Positions 1-8,141 of a stretch of 64,000 nucleotides of DNA are shown here, in pieces (the stretch's first letter is position 1; each line of letters starts with the position of its first letter). The notes beneath the pieces were generated by a model. It made no database searches, was not told where the DNA came from, and saw only the letters and a list, made by a program, of their open reading frames with translations. The position numbers and the translations under genes were made by a program. This DNA comes from Halobacterium litoreum (GTDB lineage: Archaea; Halobacteriota; Halobacteria; Halobacteriales; Halobacteriaceae). The stretch covers positions 2,108,001 to 2,172,000 of the forward strand of contig NZ_CP089466.1 of the NCBI RefSeq assembly GCF_021233415.1. The letters run 5' to 3'.

Positions 1-312
1 CGGCTCGCCGTGGAGAACGGCGACGTGGACGAGGACCTGCTCGCGGGCGAGGGCGACGTGCGCGAGGAGTTCGGCCTCCCGTCCGCGTTGCCCGACGACG
101 ACGCCGAAGCCGTCGTGTCGTCGGCCATCGACGACCTGCTCGCGGGCGACGAGGACGCCGCCGCCGACCGCCTCGGGGACGCGTTCACGTCCGTCTGCGA
201 GCGCGAGGAGCCGGCCCTCCAGGAGACCGACGCCGGCCACCCGGCGGCGTGTCACCTCCACGACCACGCGAGCGAACACGCGCCGCCCGAACTCACGCAG
301 GCACAGGACTGA
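1..312 (+). CDS. C-terminal fragment of an oligopeptide/dipeptide ABC transporter ATP-binding protein (5' end outside window)
   Basis: The reading frame is open from base 1 and stops with TGA at 310-312, so only about 103 C-terminal residues are visible. The tail contains CEREEP, then GHPAACHLHDH, which matches the cysteine-histidine C-terminal extension (oligo_HPY region) that follows the ABC ATPase domain in oligopeptide importers. The acidic stretch before it resembles the insertion seen in haloarchaeal members. No Walker motif is inside the window, so the assignment rests on the tail alone. The expected role is ATP hydrolysis at the inner face of a peptide importer. Confidence 0.6.
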   Translation, partial: RLAVENGDVDEDLLAGEGDVREEFGLPSALPDDDAEAVVSSAIDDLLAGDEDAAADRLGDAFTSVCEREEPALQETDAGHPAACHLHDHASEHAPPELTQAQD

Positions 313-384
313 CCGCTCTCGCGGTCGGTTCGCCGCACGCCGGAAATGGCGGCGTTTAAGGCCGGGTGTCGTGAATCGGGAGGC

Positions 385-1689
385 ATGCAGGACCGCACGT
401 TCACCGCGGACGCCGAGCCGGGCGACCACGCGACGGTCGCCGGCTGGGTACACGAGATTCGCGACCTCGGTGGCATCGCCTTCCTCATCCTCCGAGACAA
501 GACCGGGAAGATTCAGGTCAAATTCGAGAAGGACGAGATGGACGACGACCTCGTGGAGACCGGGCTGGGCGCCCACCGCGAGTCCGTCGTGCAGGTCACC
601 GGCGACGTCGAGGAAGAAGAGCGCGCGCCGACCGGCGTCGAGGTGACGCCGGAGTCGATGCAGGTGCTCGCCGACGCCGACCCCGAACTCCCCCTCGACC
701 CGTCGGGGAAGGTCGACGCCGACCTCTCGACGCGCCTCGACAACCGCACGCTGGACGCCCGCAAGCCGGAGACGAAGGCCGTCTTCGAGATTCGCGCGGA
801 AGTCCTGCGCGCGGTCCGCGAGTACTTCCGGAGCGTCGGCTCCACGGAGATCAACACGCCGAAAATCGTCGCCACGGGCACCGAGGGCGGCACGGAACTG
901 TTCCCCGTGACGTACTTCGGCCGCGAGGCGTTCATGAACCAGAGCCCCCAGCTGTTCAAGCAGCTGATGGTCGGTAGCGGCCTGGAACGCGTCTTCGAGG
1001 TCGGTCCCATCTTCCGCGCGGAGGAGCACAACACGCCCCGCCACCTGAACGAGGCGACGATGATCGACTTCGAGTCCGCGTTCATCGACCACGAGGAGGC
1101 GATGGATGTCTGCGAAGGGACGCTCAAGGCGGCGTACTCGGCGGTCGAGGAGCACTGCCAGGAGGAACTCGAAATTCTGGGCATCGCCGACGAGTTCGAG
1201 GCGCCGACCGACGACTTCCCGCGGCTCACCTACGAGGAGGCCATCGAGCGCATCAACGCGACGGGCGAGCTCGACGAGCAACTCGTCTGGGGCGACGACC
1301 TGCCGACCGAGGGCGAGAAGGCCCTCGGCGACGACGTGGGCGGGCACTACTTCGTCACGGACTGGCCGAGCGAGATCAAGCCGTTCTACATCCAGGACTA
1401 CGACGACGACCCCGACCTCTCGAAGGGCTTCGACCTGATGCACCCGCGCATGGAACTCGTCTCCGGCGGGCAGCGCGAACACCGCTACGACGCGCTCGTC
1501 GAGGGCTTCGAGCAGCAGGGCCTCGACCCCGACCAGTTCGAGTACTACACGAAGATGTTCCGCTACGGGATGCCGCCCCACGCCGGGTGGGCGTACGGCG
1601 TCGAGCGCCTCGTGATGACGATGCTCGACCTCGACAACATCCGGGAAGCCGTGCTGTTCCCGCGAGACCGGCAACGCCTGTCGCCGTAG
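385..1689 (+). CDS. aspS: Aspartate--tRNA ligase (AspRS), archaeal type
   Basis: The 434-residue class II aminoacyl-tRNA synthetase charges tRNA with aspartate in the cytoplasm. An N-terminal OB-fold anticodon-binding domain covers about residues 1-105. Motif 2 is [14 protein letters not shown] (about 210-223), and motif 3 lies in GWAYGVERL near the C-terminus, followed by the conserved ending [10 protein letters not shown]. The bacterial GAD insertion is absent, as in archaeal enzymes. ATG 385 fits the usual MQDRTF-type start; an in-frame ATG at 346 would add a tail without family support. Whether the enzyme is discriminating or also charges tRNA-Asn cannot be decided by eye. Its last 11 codons reappear downstream at about 1821-1853. 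Confidence 0.96.
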   Translation: MQDRTFTADAEPGDHATVAGWVHEIRDLGGIAFLILRDKTGKIQVKFEKDEMDDDLVETGLGAHRESVVQVTGDVEEEERAPTGVEVTPESMQVLADADPELPLDPSGKVDADLSTRLDNRTLDARKPETKAVFEIRAEVLRAVREYFRSVGSTEINTPKIVATGTEGGTELFPVTYFGREAFMNQSPQLFKQLMVGSGLERVFEVGPIFRAEEHNTPRHLNEATMIDFESAFIDHEEAMDVCEGTLKAAYSAVEEHCQEELEILGIADEFEAPTDDFPRLTYEEAIERINATGELDEQLVWGDDLPTEGEKALGDDVGGHYFVTDWPSEIKPFYIQDYDDDPDLSKGFDLMHPRMELVSGGQREHRYDALVEGFEQQGLDPDQFEYYTKMFRYGMPPHAGWAYGVERLVMTMLDLDNIREAVLFPRDRQRLSP

Positions 1690-1713
1690 GCGACGGCGTC
1701 CCTGTCGAGCGGG
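1658..1713. repeat. Long imperfect hairpin over the aspS stop codon
   Basis: The arms TCCCGC...ACGCCTGTCGCC and GGCGACGGCGT...GCGGGA can pair, with GTA of the CCGTAG stop region at the apex. The core helix GTCGCC/GGCGAC is perfect. The structure lies across the aspS stop codon and could act as a 3' RNA structure or transcription end. A sequence-diverged hairpin of similar shape lies at about 1829-1871. Confidence 0.5.
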
Positions 1714-1985
1714 AGCACGGAAGTCGCAGCCCGCGCAACGCAGTGAGCAGGAACGTCTTCCGGCGTTCTCGTGAGGGGACCGAACGAGAATTCGCTGGGC
1801 GCGACTGGCGCCGAGCGATATTCCCGCGAGATCGACAACGGCTCTCCCCGTAGGGGAGAACGTTGTCGGTCAGCGAGACGCGCCAGCGTCTCGCAAGACC
1901 GTCAGCGTCTGAGTCCCTAGCTGGGAACTGGCGGGTCGTCCCCAGACTGCAACGCTTACCTTCTCGCGTCGCCGAACCCGTGTCA
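1690..1985. other. 296-bp aspS / pantoate kinase intergenic region with a displaced aspS 3'-end copy
   Basis: There is no convincing gene here. Bases 1821-1853 encode [10 protein letters not shown] plus TAG, the same peptide and stop as aspS at 1657-1689, with five codon differences, all synonymous. The hairpin CTCCCC-GTA-GGGGAG follows at the duplicate stop, supported by flanking CGACAACG and CGTTGTCG. A perfect 9-bp stem GCGAGACGC-GCCA-GCGTCTCGC lies at 1873-1894. The promoter of the pantoate kinase gene should lie in the last 60 bases. Confidence 0.6.
1873..1894. repeat. Perfect 9-bp inverted repeat with 4-nt loop
   Basis: GCGAGACGC (1873-1881) and GCGTCTCGC (1886-1894) are separated by GCCA. 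It lies about 90 bp before the pantoate kinase start, directly after the duplicated aspS end, and may be a terminator-like structure. The function is unknown. Confidence 0.5.
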
Positions 1986-2819
1986 ATGAGCGACGGCGAC
2001 GCGGCGACGGCGTTCGCGCCCGGGCACGTCACGGGCTTTTTCAGCGTCTCGCGGGCCGACGACCCGATGCGGGCGGGGTCGCGGGGCGCGGGCGTGACGC
2101 TCTCGGCGGGCGTGACGGTGCGGGTGACGCCGAGCGACGACACCGAGGTGCGACTGAACGGCGACAGAATCGACGTGGAGAGCGCGACCCGAGTACTGGG
2201 CGCGCTGGACGCGACGGCGACCGTCGAAGCCGAGACGAATCTCCCGTTGGGCGCGGGGTTCGGCGTCTCCGGCGCGATGGCGCTCGGAACGGCGTTCGCG
2301 GCGAACGCGGCATTCGCCCGCGGGCGCTCGGAGAACGACCTCGTGTCGCTCGCGCACGCCGCGGAAGTCGAAGCCGGAACGGGACTCGGGGACGTGGTGG
2401 CACAGGCGCGTGGCGGCGTGCCGATTCGCGTCGAACCGGGAGCGCCCGGCCACGGCGTCCTCGACGGCGTGCCGGCGGCCGGCCGCATCGAGTACGTCTC
2501 CTTCGGCGGCCTGTCCACGAGCGAGGTCATCGGCGGCGACACAGAGGCGCTGTCGGCGGCGGGCGAGCGCGCGCTCGTCGACCTCCGCGAGCGCCCGACG
2601 CTCCCGCACTTCTTCGAGTTGGCTCGCGAGTTCTCGCGGGACGCCGAGTTGCTCGACGGCGAGGTCGCGGCGGCGGTCGAAGCCGTCACCGAGTCCGGGG
2701 GCGAGGCCGCGATGGCGATGCTCGGGCGGACGGCGTTCGCGCTCGGAACCGGGCTGACCGAGGCGGGCTACGACCCCGAAGTGTGCGAGATTCACGCGGC
2801 GGGCGCGACGCTCCGGTAG
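1986..2819 (+). CDS. Pantoate kinase, archaeal (GHMP kinase family)
   Basis: The 277-residue protein should phosphorylate pantoate to 4-phosphopantoate with ATP, the archaeal replacement for the first half of the PanC reaction in CoA synthesis. The N-terminal APGHVTGFF matches archaeal pantoate kinases. The GHMP glycine-rich loop is LPLGAGFGVSGAMALG (about residues 90-105), and a C-terminal GHMP region follows. The gene 50 bp downstream encodes the next enzyme, which strongly supports the role. ATG 1986 sits where the family alignment begins; a frame extension to 1863 runs into the hairpin region and is not credible. Confidence 0.9.
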   Translation: MSDGDAATAFAPGHVTGFFSVSRADDPMRAGSRGAGVTLSAGVTVRVTPSDDTEVRLNGDRIDVESATRVLGALDATATVEAETNLPLGAGFGVSGAMALGTAFAANAAFARGRSENDLVSLAHAAEVEAGTGLGDVVAQARGGVPIRVEPGAPGHGVLDGVPAAGRIEYVSFGGLSTSEVIGGDTEALSAAGERALVDLRERPTLPHFFELAREFSRDAELLDGEVAAAVEAVTESGGEAAMAMLGRTAFALGTGLTEAGYDPEVCEIHAAGATLR

Positions 2820-2869
2820 TCGAAACCGGGAACGGGCGATTTTTGCGAGCGCGGGTGTGAGGAGTCGCT

Positions 2870-3613
2870 ATGACCGAGATTCCCGAGGACCACCCGCGCC
2901 ACGACTCGCTGGTGACGCGCCACCGCATCGAGGACGGCGTGGACGCGGGCATCACGAGCAGACAGGGGCTCATCGCGCAGGGCCGCGGCGAGGCCTACGA
3001 CTACCTGCTCGGCGAGGAGACGACTCCGTCGGCGGACGAGGCAGAGCGCGCGGCGGCCGCCCACCTCCTGCTCGCGGACCACCCGGTGCTGTCGGTGAAC
3101 GGGAACGTCGCGGCGCTCGTGCCCGGCGAAATCGTGGAGTTGGCGGAGGCGACGGGCGCGGACGTGGAAGTCAATCTGTTCAACCGCACCGAGGAACGCA
3201 TGGAGCGCATCGCGGACTACCTCCGGGAGCACGGCGCCGAGGACGTGAAGGGGCTGACCGCGGACGGTCGGATTCCGGGATTAGAACACGAGCGCGCGAA
3301 GGTGGACGCCGACGGCATCGGGGACGCGGATGTGGTGCTCGTTCCCCTCGAAGACGGCGACCGGGCCGAGGCCCTCGCCGAGATGGGGAAGACCGAACTC
3401 GTGATAGACCTGAATCCGCTCTCTCGGTCGGCACAGACCGCGAGCGTCCCGATTATCGACAACATCGTGCGCGCCGTGCCGAACGTGACGGCCCACGCCC
3501 GCGACCTCGCCGACGCGTCCCGCGAGGAACTGACCGACATCGTGGAGGGCTTCGACCGCGAGGCGGCGCTGGAGGCGGCAGAGGCGCGGATTCGCGCCGT
3601 CGGCGAGGACTGA
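2870..3613 (+). CDS. 4-phosphopantoate--beta-alanine ligase (archaeal phosphopantothenate synthetase)
   Basis: The 247-residue protein (old DUF137 family) joins 4-phosphopantoate and beta-alanine using ATP to give 4'-phosphopantothenate. Typical features are the start HPRHDSLVTRHRIEDGVDAGITSRQGLIAQGRGEAYDY read in pieces across residues 8-46, the NGNVAAL segment (about 76-82), the NLFNRTEER segment, and the acidic-rich DLNPLSRSAQTASVPIIDNIVRA region (about 180-203). Length matches the family. It follows pantoate kinase by 50 bp, so the two probably share a transcript. A TATA-like GATTTTTG element before the ATG allows separate expression too. Confidence 0.93.
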   Translation: MTEIPEDHPRHDSLVTRHRIEDGVDAGITSRQGLIAQGRGEAYDYLLGEETTPSADEAERAAAAHLLLADHPVLSVNGNVAALVPGEIVELAEATGADVEVNLFNRTEERMERIADYLREHGAEDVKGLTADGRIPGLEHERAKVDADGIGDADVVLVPLEDGDRAEALAEMGKTELVIDLNPLSRSAQTASVPIIDNIVRAVPNVTAHARDLADASREELTDIVEGFDREAALEAAEARIRAVGED

Positions 3614-3645
3614 CGGCACTCCGCGAACCGAACCGCTTTTGTTCC

Positions 3646-3661
3646 TTTAGGTTGGCCTAAA
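3646..3661. promoter_or_regulatory. Palindromic operator TTTAGG-n4-CCTAAA (DtxR/MntR/Idr-like)
   Basis: TTTAGG (3646-3651) and CCTAAA (3656-3661) flank TTGG. The palindrome ends five bases before the ATG at 3666, where a leaderless transcript would start, so a bound repressor would block initiation. The half-site and 4-bp spacer match the palindrome in front of the Mn/Zn ABC operon at 39355-39370. Sites of this type are known for DtxR-family metal regulators; which regulator binds here is an inference. Confidence 0.55.
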
Positions 3662-3665
3662 ACAC

Positions 3666-3713
3666 ATGTCGCGTCGCACGCCGACCCCACAGCAGCGCCG
3701 AGCCGGAGCGTGA
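3666..3713 (+). CDS. Possible 15-codon leader ORF just after the operator
   Basis: ATG 3666 opens MSRRTPTPQQRRAGA followed by TGA at 3711-3713. One base later lies the ATG of the 255-residue protein. The basic, proline-containing peptide has no recognisable family. Because ATG 3666 is the first start after the operator and probable transcription start, ribosomes would meet it first and translation of the next gene may be coupled to it. It may equally be a non-functional short frame. Confidence 0.3.
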   Translation: MSRRTPTPQQRRAGA

Positions 3714-3714
3714 G

Positions 3715-4482
3715 ATGATGGGCACCGACCTCGCCTCGATGCGCGAGCGACTCGAGGAGTTGGCGACCGACGACGGCGCGTTCGTCGTCGCCTGCTGTCG
3801 CACCGGCGAACGCCCGTTCCCCGTCGCCGGCCTGCGCTTCGCCGACCGCGAGAACGCCGTCCGGGCCGCCGACCTCGCCCGGAACTACCGGAGCACGCTC
3901 GCCCAGTACGACCCCCGGACGCCGCGCTACGACCTCGTCGTCCACGAGACCGCAGACGGCCTCCCCGCGGCCGACGCGCCGAGTCGCGCCGACGCCTGCC
4001 ACGACGTCGTCGGCGCCGTCTTCGAGGCGCTCAGCGCCGCCGGCCACCGCGACGCCGAACGCGCCGTCCTCGACGGCTACTTCGCTGCCGCCGAAGCGAC
4101 CACCGACGTCGACGACCTCTCGGTCGTCCTGCTGCGGTGTGCGGCGACCGCACTCGAGGACCACCTCGACGACGCCGACCTCGCAGCCGTCCTGCGAGAC
4201 GCCGCCGCGCGGTCGGACGTCACACCGGCCGACGCGACGCCGAGACAGGCACTCGCCGCCGTCGCGGGCGCCGGTCTCGCGACCGGTGTCTCGGCCACCA
4301 CGGACGGCTGGGCGTTCGAACCCGCCGTCCGCGCCGACGGCGCCGCCGTCACGCTCCCGGTCGCAGTCGCAGTGCTCTCGGTGCGCCCGGACGCTGACGT
4401 CGCGTTCGGCGCGAGCGAGGAGCGCGTCGAACTCCGCCTCACCGGCGGCCCGCGCGGCCTCGCGACCGCCCCGCTACAGTAG
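3715..4482 (+). CDS. Conserved haloarchaeal protein of unknown function (DUF7551-like)
   Basis: The 255-residue, acidic and alanine-rich soluble protein has no signal peptide and no membrane segment. The N-terminal part (MRERLEELATDDGAFVVACCRTGERPFPVAGLRF in pieces, about residues 9-42) contains an AFVVACCRTG segment with adjacent cysteines, followed by a region that looks like a small alpha/beta domain. I recognise it only as a haloarchaeal conserved family. The palindromic metal-type operator directly upstream suggests iron or manganese control. Its end overlaps by 9 bp the convergent ThiR-like gene. ATG 3718 is an equally possible start. Confidence 0.75.
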   Translation: MMGTDLASMRERLEELATDDGAFVVACCRTGERPFPVAGLRFADRENAVRAADLARNYRSTLAQYDPRTPRYDLVVHETADGLPAADAPSRADACHDVVGAVFEALSAAGHRDAERAVLDGYFAAAEATTDVDDLSVVLLRCAATALEDHLDDADLAAVLRDAAARSDVTPADATPRQALAAVAGAGLATGVSATTDGWAFEPAVRADGAAVTLPVAVAVLSVRPDADVAFGASEERVELRLTGGPRGLATAPLQ

Positions 4483-5376
4483 TTCTCGCGCCATCTCCGC
4501 GGCCTCGGGCGCGCTGTCCGCGAGCAAGTAGACGATGGGTTCGACGCCGAAACCGCCGGTCTGATAGAGCACGTCGGCGTCGGGCGCCCCCGAAACCGCC
4601 TCTCGAATCGCGCCCTCGGACGGCTCGCCCTCCGGGTCGAACTCCGCGACCTCGTAGCCGGCGTCCACGAGCGCGTCCACGACCGCCTCGTCGTACCGGA
4701 CGTTCAGGCACGCCTTCGCGTCGCTGCCCGCCTCGCGGGCGGCGAGCAACACCGTGGCGACGTGGACGCTCACGCCGAACTCGGGGTCGGCGGGAATCTC
4801 CGTGCGCCCCATCACGTCCAGAATCCGGCCGGGGACGCCCGCCACGTCCTCCACGCCGTCGGCGTCGGGCGTACACTCCACGAGATTCGACCCGACCGCG
4901 GGAATCAGCGTCGCGAACCCGCTGGCGTGTTCGAGCGTGCGGACGCCCCGCCGGACCGAGGACAGCACGCGCTCCCGGACTCTGACCTCGCTGTCCGGGT
5001 CGTGGACGCGGAAGTCGCCGTCGTACTCCGAGAGCGCCGGCATCGCGTCCTCGTGGAGCGCCGCGACGACGTCCCCGCGGGCGGAGAGCCGACGCACCAG
5101 CACCTCGGCCTCCACGAGCGCCTGCACCTGGGACACGTCGCCGCTCGCGAGCCCCTCACCGATTCGCTCGACCGTCTCCCGGACGCGCTCGTCCTCGGCG
5201 ACGACGTCGTTCACCGTCACGTCGCCGTGGGCGTACTTCGACACCGCGGACTGGCTGACGCCCAGCAGTTCGGCGACCTCGTGTTGGGTCAGCCCGCGCT
5301 CACGCAGGTCGGCCGCCAGCAGCGACCGGAACGTCGGGAGGAACTCGTCGACGACGACCTCCTCGATGAATCTCAT
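4474..5376 (-). CDS. HTH-type regulator with thiamine-phosphate synthase (ThiN) domain, ThiR-like
   Basis: The 300-residue protein has an N-terminal XRE-like helix-turn-helix ([16 protein letters not shown] then [10 protein letters not shown], about residues 27-52). The C-terminal half (about 130-300) resembles the ThiN domain, including [19 protein letters not shown] and the ending [18 protein letters not shown]. Archaeal proteins with this order are thiamine regulators (ThiR) whose ThiN domain senses thiamine phosphates instead of making them; the role here is inferred from that family. Its ATG overlaps the dcd stop in an ATGA tetranucleotide, so it is co-transcribed with dcd. No thiamine gene is in the window. 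Confidence 0.8.
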   Translation of the reverse strand: MRFIEEVVVDEFLPTFRSLLAADLRERGLTQHEVAELLGVSQSAVSKYAHGDVTVNDVVAEDERVRETVERIGEGLASGDVSQVQALVEAEVLVRRLSARGDVVAALHEDAMPALSEYDGDFRVHDPDSEVRVRERVLSSVRRGVRTLEHASGFATLIPAVGSNLVECTPDADGVEDVAGVPGRILDVMGRTEIPADPEFGVSVHVATVLLAAREAGSDAKACLNVRYDEAVVDALVDAGYEVAEFDPEGEPSEGAIREAVSGAPDADVLYQTGGFGVEPIVYLLADSAPEAAEMARELL

Positions 5377-7403
5377 TGCTCGCCCCCGAACTCCCGGTCC
5401 CCCCGGATGCGTGAGGCCTGTGGGCCGTCCTGGTCCTGGTACTTCGACCCGCGCTCGGCGCCGTACGGGCGCTCCGAGCGCGACGTGAGTTCCGTGAACA
5501 CGAGTTGGCTGATGCGCATCCCCGGCGTCAGCGCGACCGGCGCGGTCCCGAGATTCGACAGTTCGAGTGTGACCTGCCCGCGGTAGCCGGGGTCGATGAA
5601 CCCCGCAGTGTTCGACAGGAAGATGCCACCGAATCCGCCGAGGAAGTTCTCGATTTTTCGACCGCGAGGCTGTACTTCGAGGTCGTACGTCGTTTCCACG
5701 CGGCCCGTGTCTTCGACCGACTCGACACGGTCGAACCGAACGTTCGCGTCGAGAATCTGGTCGAGCCGAGCAGTATCCACACCGTTGGCCGCGTAGCAAT
5801 CGCGAAGACGACGGAGCGAATCCCGTTTCACCGTGTCGTACTCCCGGTTCTCGATGTTCGAGACACTCGACTTCGAGGAGAACCCGACTTCGTCTGCCAC
5901 GTCAGCCATCGTCAATCCGGCGTCGTTCCGCAGGTCGCGGAGGAGCGCAGACGGATTGGGGACGTACTGCCCACGCTTGTGAGCGCCGTCGTAGAAGTCG
6001 ACGGCCCACTCCTCGCCGGTGAGGTGGGTGTCAGTCGACTCGACGTACTGGTCGCGCGTCCGGTGGTACGTCGAGGTCTGGTACCCGAGTCGGGAGCCGA
6101 GGTACGTCGCGCGGTCGGCGAGCGCTTCGTTCGCGGTGTACAGCGTGTCCCGTTCCTCACGACGATGCCCGTCACCGTCGAGCAGTCCGTCGAGGAACGC
6201 TTCGAGTACGTCGGTCGACCAATTCCACGCGCGCTCGGGGACGTTTTTCTCGCTACCACTGCCGGCGAGCGTTCGGAAGACCTTCGACCAGAGCGCGGAA
6301 CACACCGTGAGTTGGTGTGCGCCCTCCTCCAGTTCGTTCCACGAGAGCGACGTGTCGTACTGCTCGAACCAGTCCGCGACGCGTTCGAGTCGACCGCGGT
6401 CGTTCTGCGTGAAGACGACCTGCTTGCGGCGAGCGTACCCCTCCGCGACGTAGAACCCCAGAATCCAGCCCAGTTCGGGTGAAACCGGGATTCGACGCGG
6501 GAGGCGCGCGTCGCTCTGTTTGAACGCGACGCGCGTATCGCCCGGGAGCGTCGCGGACCCGAGCGCGTTCATCGGTGCGCTGTTCCGCGACTCGTAGTGT
6601 GAGCGCGACCCCGACGGAACGTCACTCCAGTTCGCGGACCCGATTCCGTCCGATGCATACGCGACGACGTCCTCGTCGCCGCGGAACAACTCCACGAGGT
6701 CGAGCGTCGATTCGGTAGCCTGTGCCTCGGGGAGCGTTCCCGGAACCATGACGTGTTCACCCTCGGCGTCCTCGCTGGCGAGCCTGGTGACGCCGCCGTG
6801 TTCGTCGAGCGTGAACACGTTGTGGTCTTTCGTGACGAGAACGCTCCGGCCGGAGTCGAGCGTGACGCGGAAGATGCGTTTCGTCGGATTGGTGATGAAG
6901 TCGGTCACCGGGAACGTGCGGACGCGGAGCGTCTCGGGGTCAAACGAGACCGCGTGCGCCGAACGCTCGTTCTCGACGATGTCGCCCATTTCGTGGAACC
7001 CGAATCCGTCTTCGGGCGTCCACAGGAACAACTGTTCGTCCGCCGGTAACGAGGCATGCACTACCACGGCAAGCCTCCCCAAAGACGACCGGCCCTCGAC
7101 TTGTGCGACCAAGTCCGGCGGCACCTCCACGCGCTCCTTGGTGGTGCCGAGCACGAAATCACCGGGATGGAGGACGAACTCCTCGTCGTCGTCCACGACG
7201 GTCTCCGTGACGTAGTCCTCGACCTCCTCCTCGCGATTCGGGTGGATGCAGGGGATGTTCGCGCGCTCGAACTCGAGGAAGCGCCGCCCGAGACGCACGT
7301 CCACGCTCGCGGGCTGGACTTGCAGGTCGACGTCGTCGAGCGGTTCGACGACGAGCGACCCGTCCTCCAGTCGCGCGAGGATGTCGCGGTCCGAGAGTAT
7401 CAT
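5373..7403 (-). CDS. dcd: dCTP deaminase (Dcd) precursor interrupted by an intein
   Basis: The 676-residue precursor consists of Dcd residues 1-117, a 481-residue intein (118-598) and Dcd residues 599-676. The spliced protein would be 195 residues, the normal Dcd length. It converts dCTP to dUTP for dTTP synthesis. The exteins rebuild [25 protein letters not shown], the most conserved Dcd core, so the insertion is in the active-site region next to the Ser/Arg loop; the likely catalytic glutamate lies in the second extein (VTLELSN). Without splicing the enzyme should be inactive. The start [12 protein letters not shown] is the family start. The gene overlaps the ThiR-like gene by 4 bp. Confidence 0.95.
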   Translation of the reverse strand: MILSDRDILARLEDGSLVVEPLDDVDLQVQPASVDVRLGRRFLEFERANIPCIHPNREEEVEDYVTETVVDDDEEFVLHPGDFVLGTTKERVEVPPDLVAQVEGRSSLGRLAVVVHASLPADEQLFLWTPEDGFGFHEMGDIVENERSAHAVSFDPETLRVRTFPVTDFITNPTKRIFRVTLDSGRSVLVTKDHNVFTLDEHGGVTRLASEDAEGEHVMVPGTLPEAQATESTLDLVELFRGDEDVVAYASDGIGSANWSDVPSGSRSHYESRNSAPMNALGSATLPGDTRVAFKQSDARLPRRIPVSPELGWILGFYVAEGYARRKQVVFTQNDRGRLERVADWFEQYDTSLSWNELEEGAHQLTVCSALWSKVFRTLAGSGSEKNVPERAWNWSTDVLEAFLDGLLDGDGHRREERDTLYTANEALADRATYLGSRLGYQTSTYHRTRDQYVESTDTHLTGEEWAVDFYDGAHKRGQYVPNPSALLRDLRNDAGLTMADVADEVGFSSKSSVSNIENREYDTVKRDSLRRLRDCYAANGVDTARLDQILDANVRFDRVESVEDTGRVETTYDLEVQPRGRKIENFLGGFGGIFLSNTAGFIDPGYRGQVTLELSNLGTAPVALTPGMRISQLVFTELTSRSERPYGAERGSKYQDQDGPQASRIRGDREFGGEQ
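5610..7052 (-). other. Intein with LAGLIDADG homing endonuclease inside dcd
   Basis: The 481-residue intein begins SLPADEQL (Ser nucleophile) and ends GGIFLSN, with Thr as the first downstream extein residue. Splicing block B is [13 protein letters not shown] (about 187-199 of the precursor) and block F is TYDLEVQP (about 572-579). Two LAGLIDADG helices are visible: [13 protein letters not shown] (311-323) and [11 protein letters not shown] (403-413). Between the endonuclease and the C-terminal splicing blocks lies an XRE-like HTH, about residues 486-535. The penultimate residue is Ser instead of the usual His, an accepted variation. By eye the DNA is less GC-rich than its neighbours, which fits a mobile origin. 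Confidence 0.93.
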
Positions 7404-7453
7404 ATCGGCTTCTCGCGCCCCGGCCGCCTAAAGGTTTCAGAAGGACGCCCGAG

Positions 7454-8062
7454 TCAGAGCAGGCTCAACAGCCAGCCGCCGTACGCGACGAGTGCGGCGG
7501 GGAGGAGCGCGGAGTCGGTGTCGAACGCGACGGCGAGGCCGGCGTCGTAGACGTACAGTTGCCACGTCGCGACGAGGAAGGAGACGACGGCGCGCACGAC
7601 GCCGGTCGACGCGACGGTAGACCGGAACTGTTCGGCGAACGCTTCCGGGGAGGTAAGCGACGCGCCGTCGAGCGCGACGGCGAGCACGACGAACGCGAAC
7701 AGCGTACTGAGGACCGACGGCGCGGTGCCCCAGCCGGTGACAGCCACCGTCTCGCCGAAGGAGCCGTCGTGGCTGAGTGTCGCGAGCGCAATCAGGTGGA
7801 GGACGCCCGCGAGCAGCAGCCAGCCGACGAACAGCGCCAGGACGGCGCCGAACAACTCGGACCAGACGAGGCTCCAGACGGCGTCCGCGGCGTCGCCGTG
7901 GCCGGCGCTCGCGAGGCGGCGGCTGAACAGCGCGGCGAACCCGAGGAGAGTGCCGGCGAGCGCGACGACGGCCGCGCCGACGGCGGCGAGCGCGGGACCG
8001 AAGCGGAAGCCGTGTGCCTCGAAGTACTGTCGCGGGTTGCGGAGGGGCGTGCGGGGAGCCAT
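7454..8062 (-). CDS. Yip1-domain family membrane protein
   Basis: The 202-residue integral membrane protein has about five hydrophobic segments: ALAAVGAAVVALAGTLLGFAAL, LFGAVLALFVGWLLLAGVLHL, a central APSVLSTLFAFVVLAVAL, VVRAVVSFLVATWQLYVY and a C-terminal ALLPAALVAYGGWLLSLL, each quoted in part. The pattern TGWGTAPSVL between helices is typical of archaeal Yip1-domain proteins. No function is known for haloarchaeal members. The start MAPRTPLRNPRQYF is chosen at 8062 because further upstream the frame loses family character. The gene is divergent from pth2. Confidence 0.8.
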   Translation of the reverse strand: MAPRTPLRNPRQYFEAHGFRFGPALAAVGAAVVALAGTLLGFAALFSRRLASAGHGDAADAVWSLVWSELFGAVLALFVGWLLLAGVLHLIALATLSHDGSFGETVAVTGWGTAPSVLSTLFAFVVLAVALDGASLTSPEAFAEQFRSTVASTGVVRAVVSFLVATWQLYVYDAGLAVAFDTDSALLPAALVAYGGWLLSLL

Positions 8063-8141
8063 ATTCGGAACTGTCTCGGCTCCGTCATGTGTCTGGTGGT
8101 GAGTAGCCAACGCTTTGGCCGGGGCGCCCCCACGTCGAGAC

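Noticed and set aside
1587..1853. A frame crossing the aspS end into the intergenic region, ending [10 protein letters not shown]
   Set aside because: Only its last residues have meaning, as a displaced aspS end. The rest is out of frame with aspS and has no family character.
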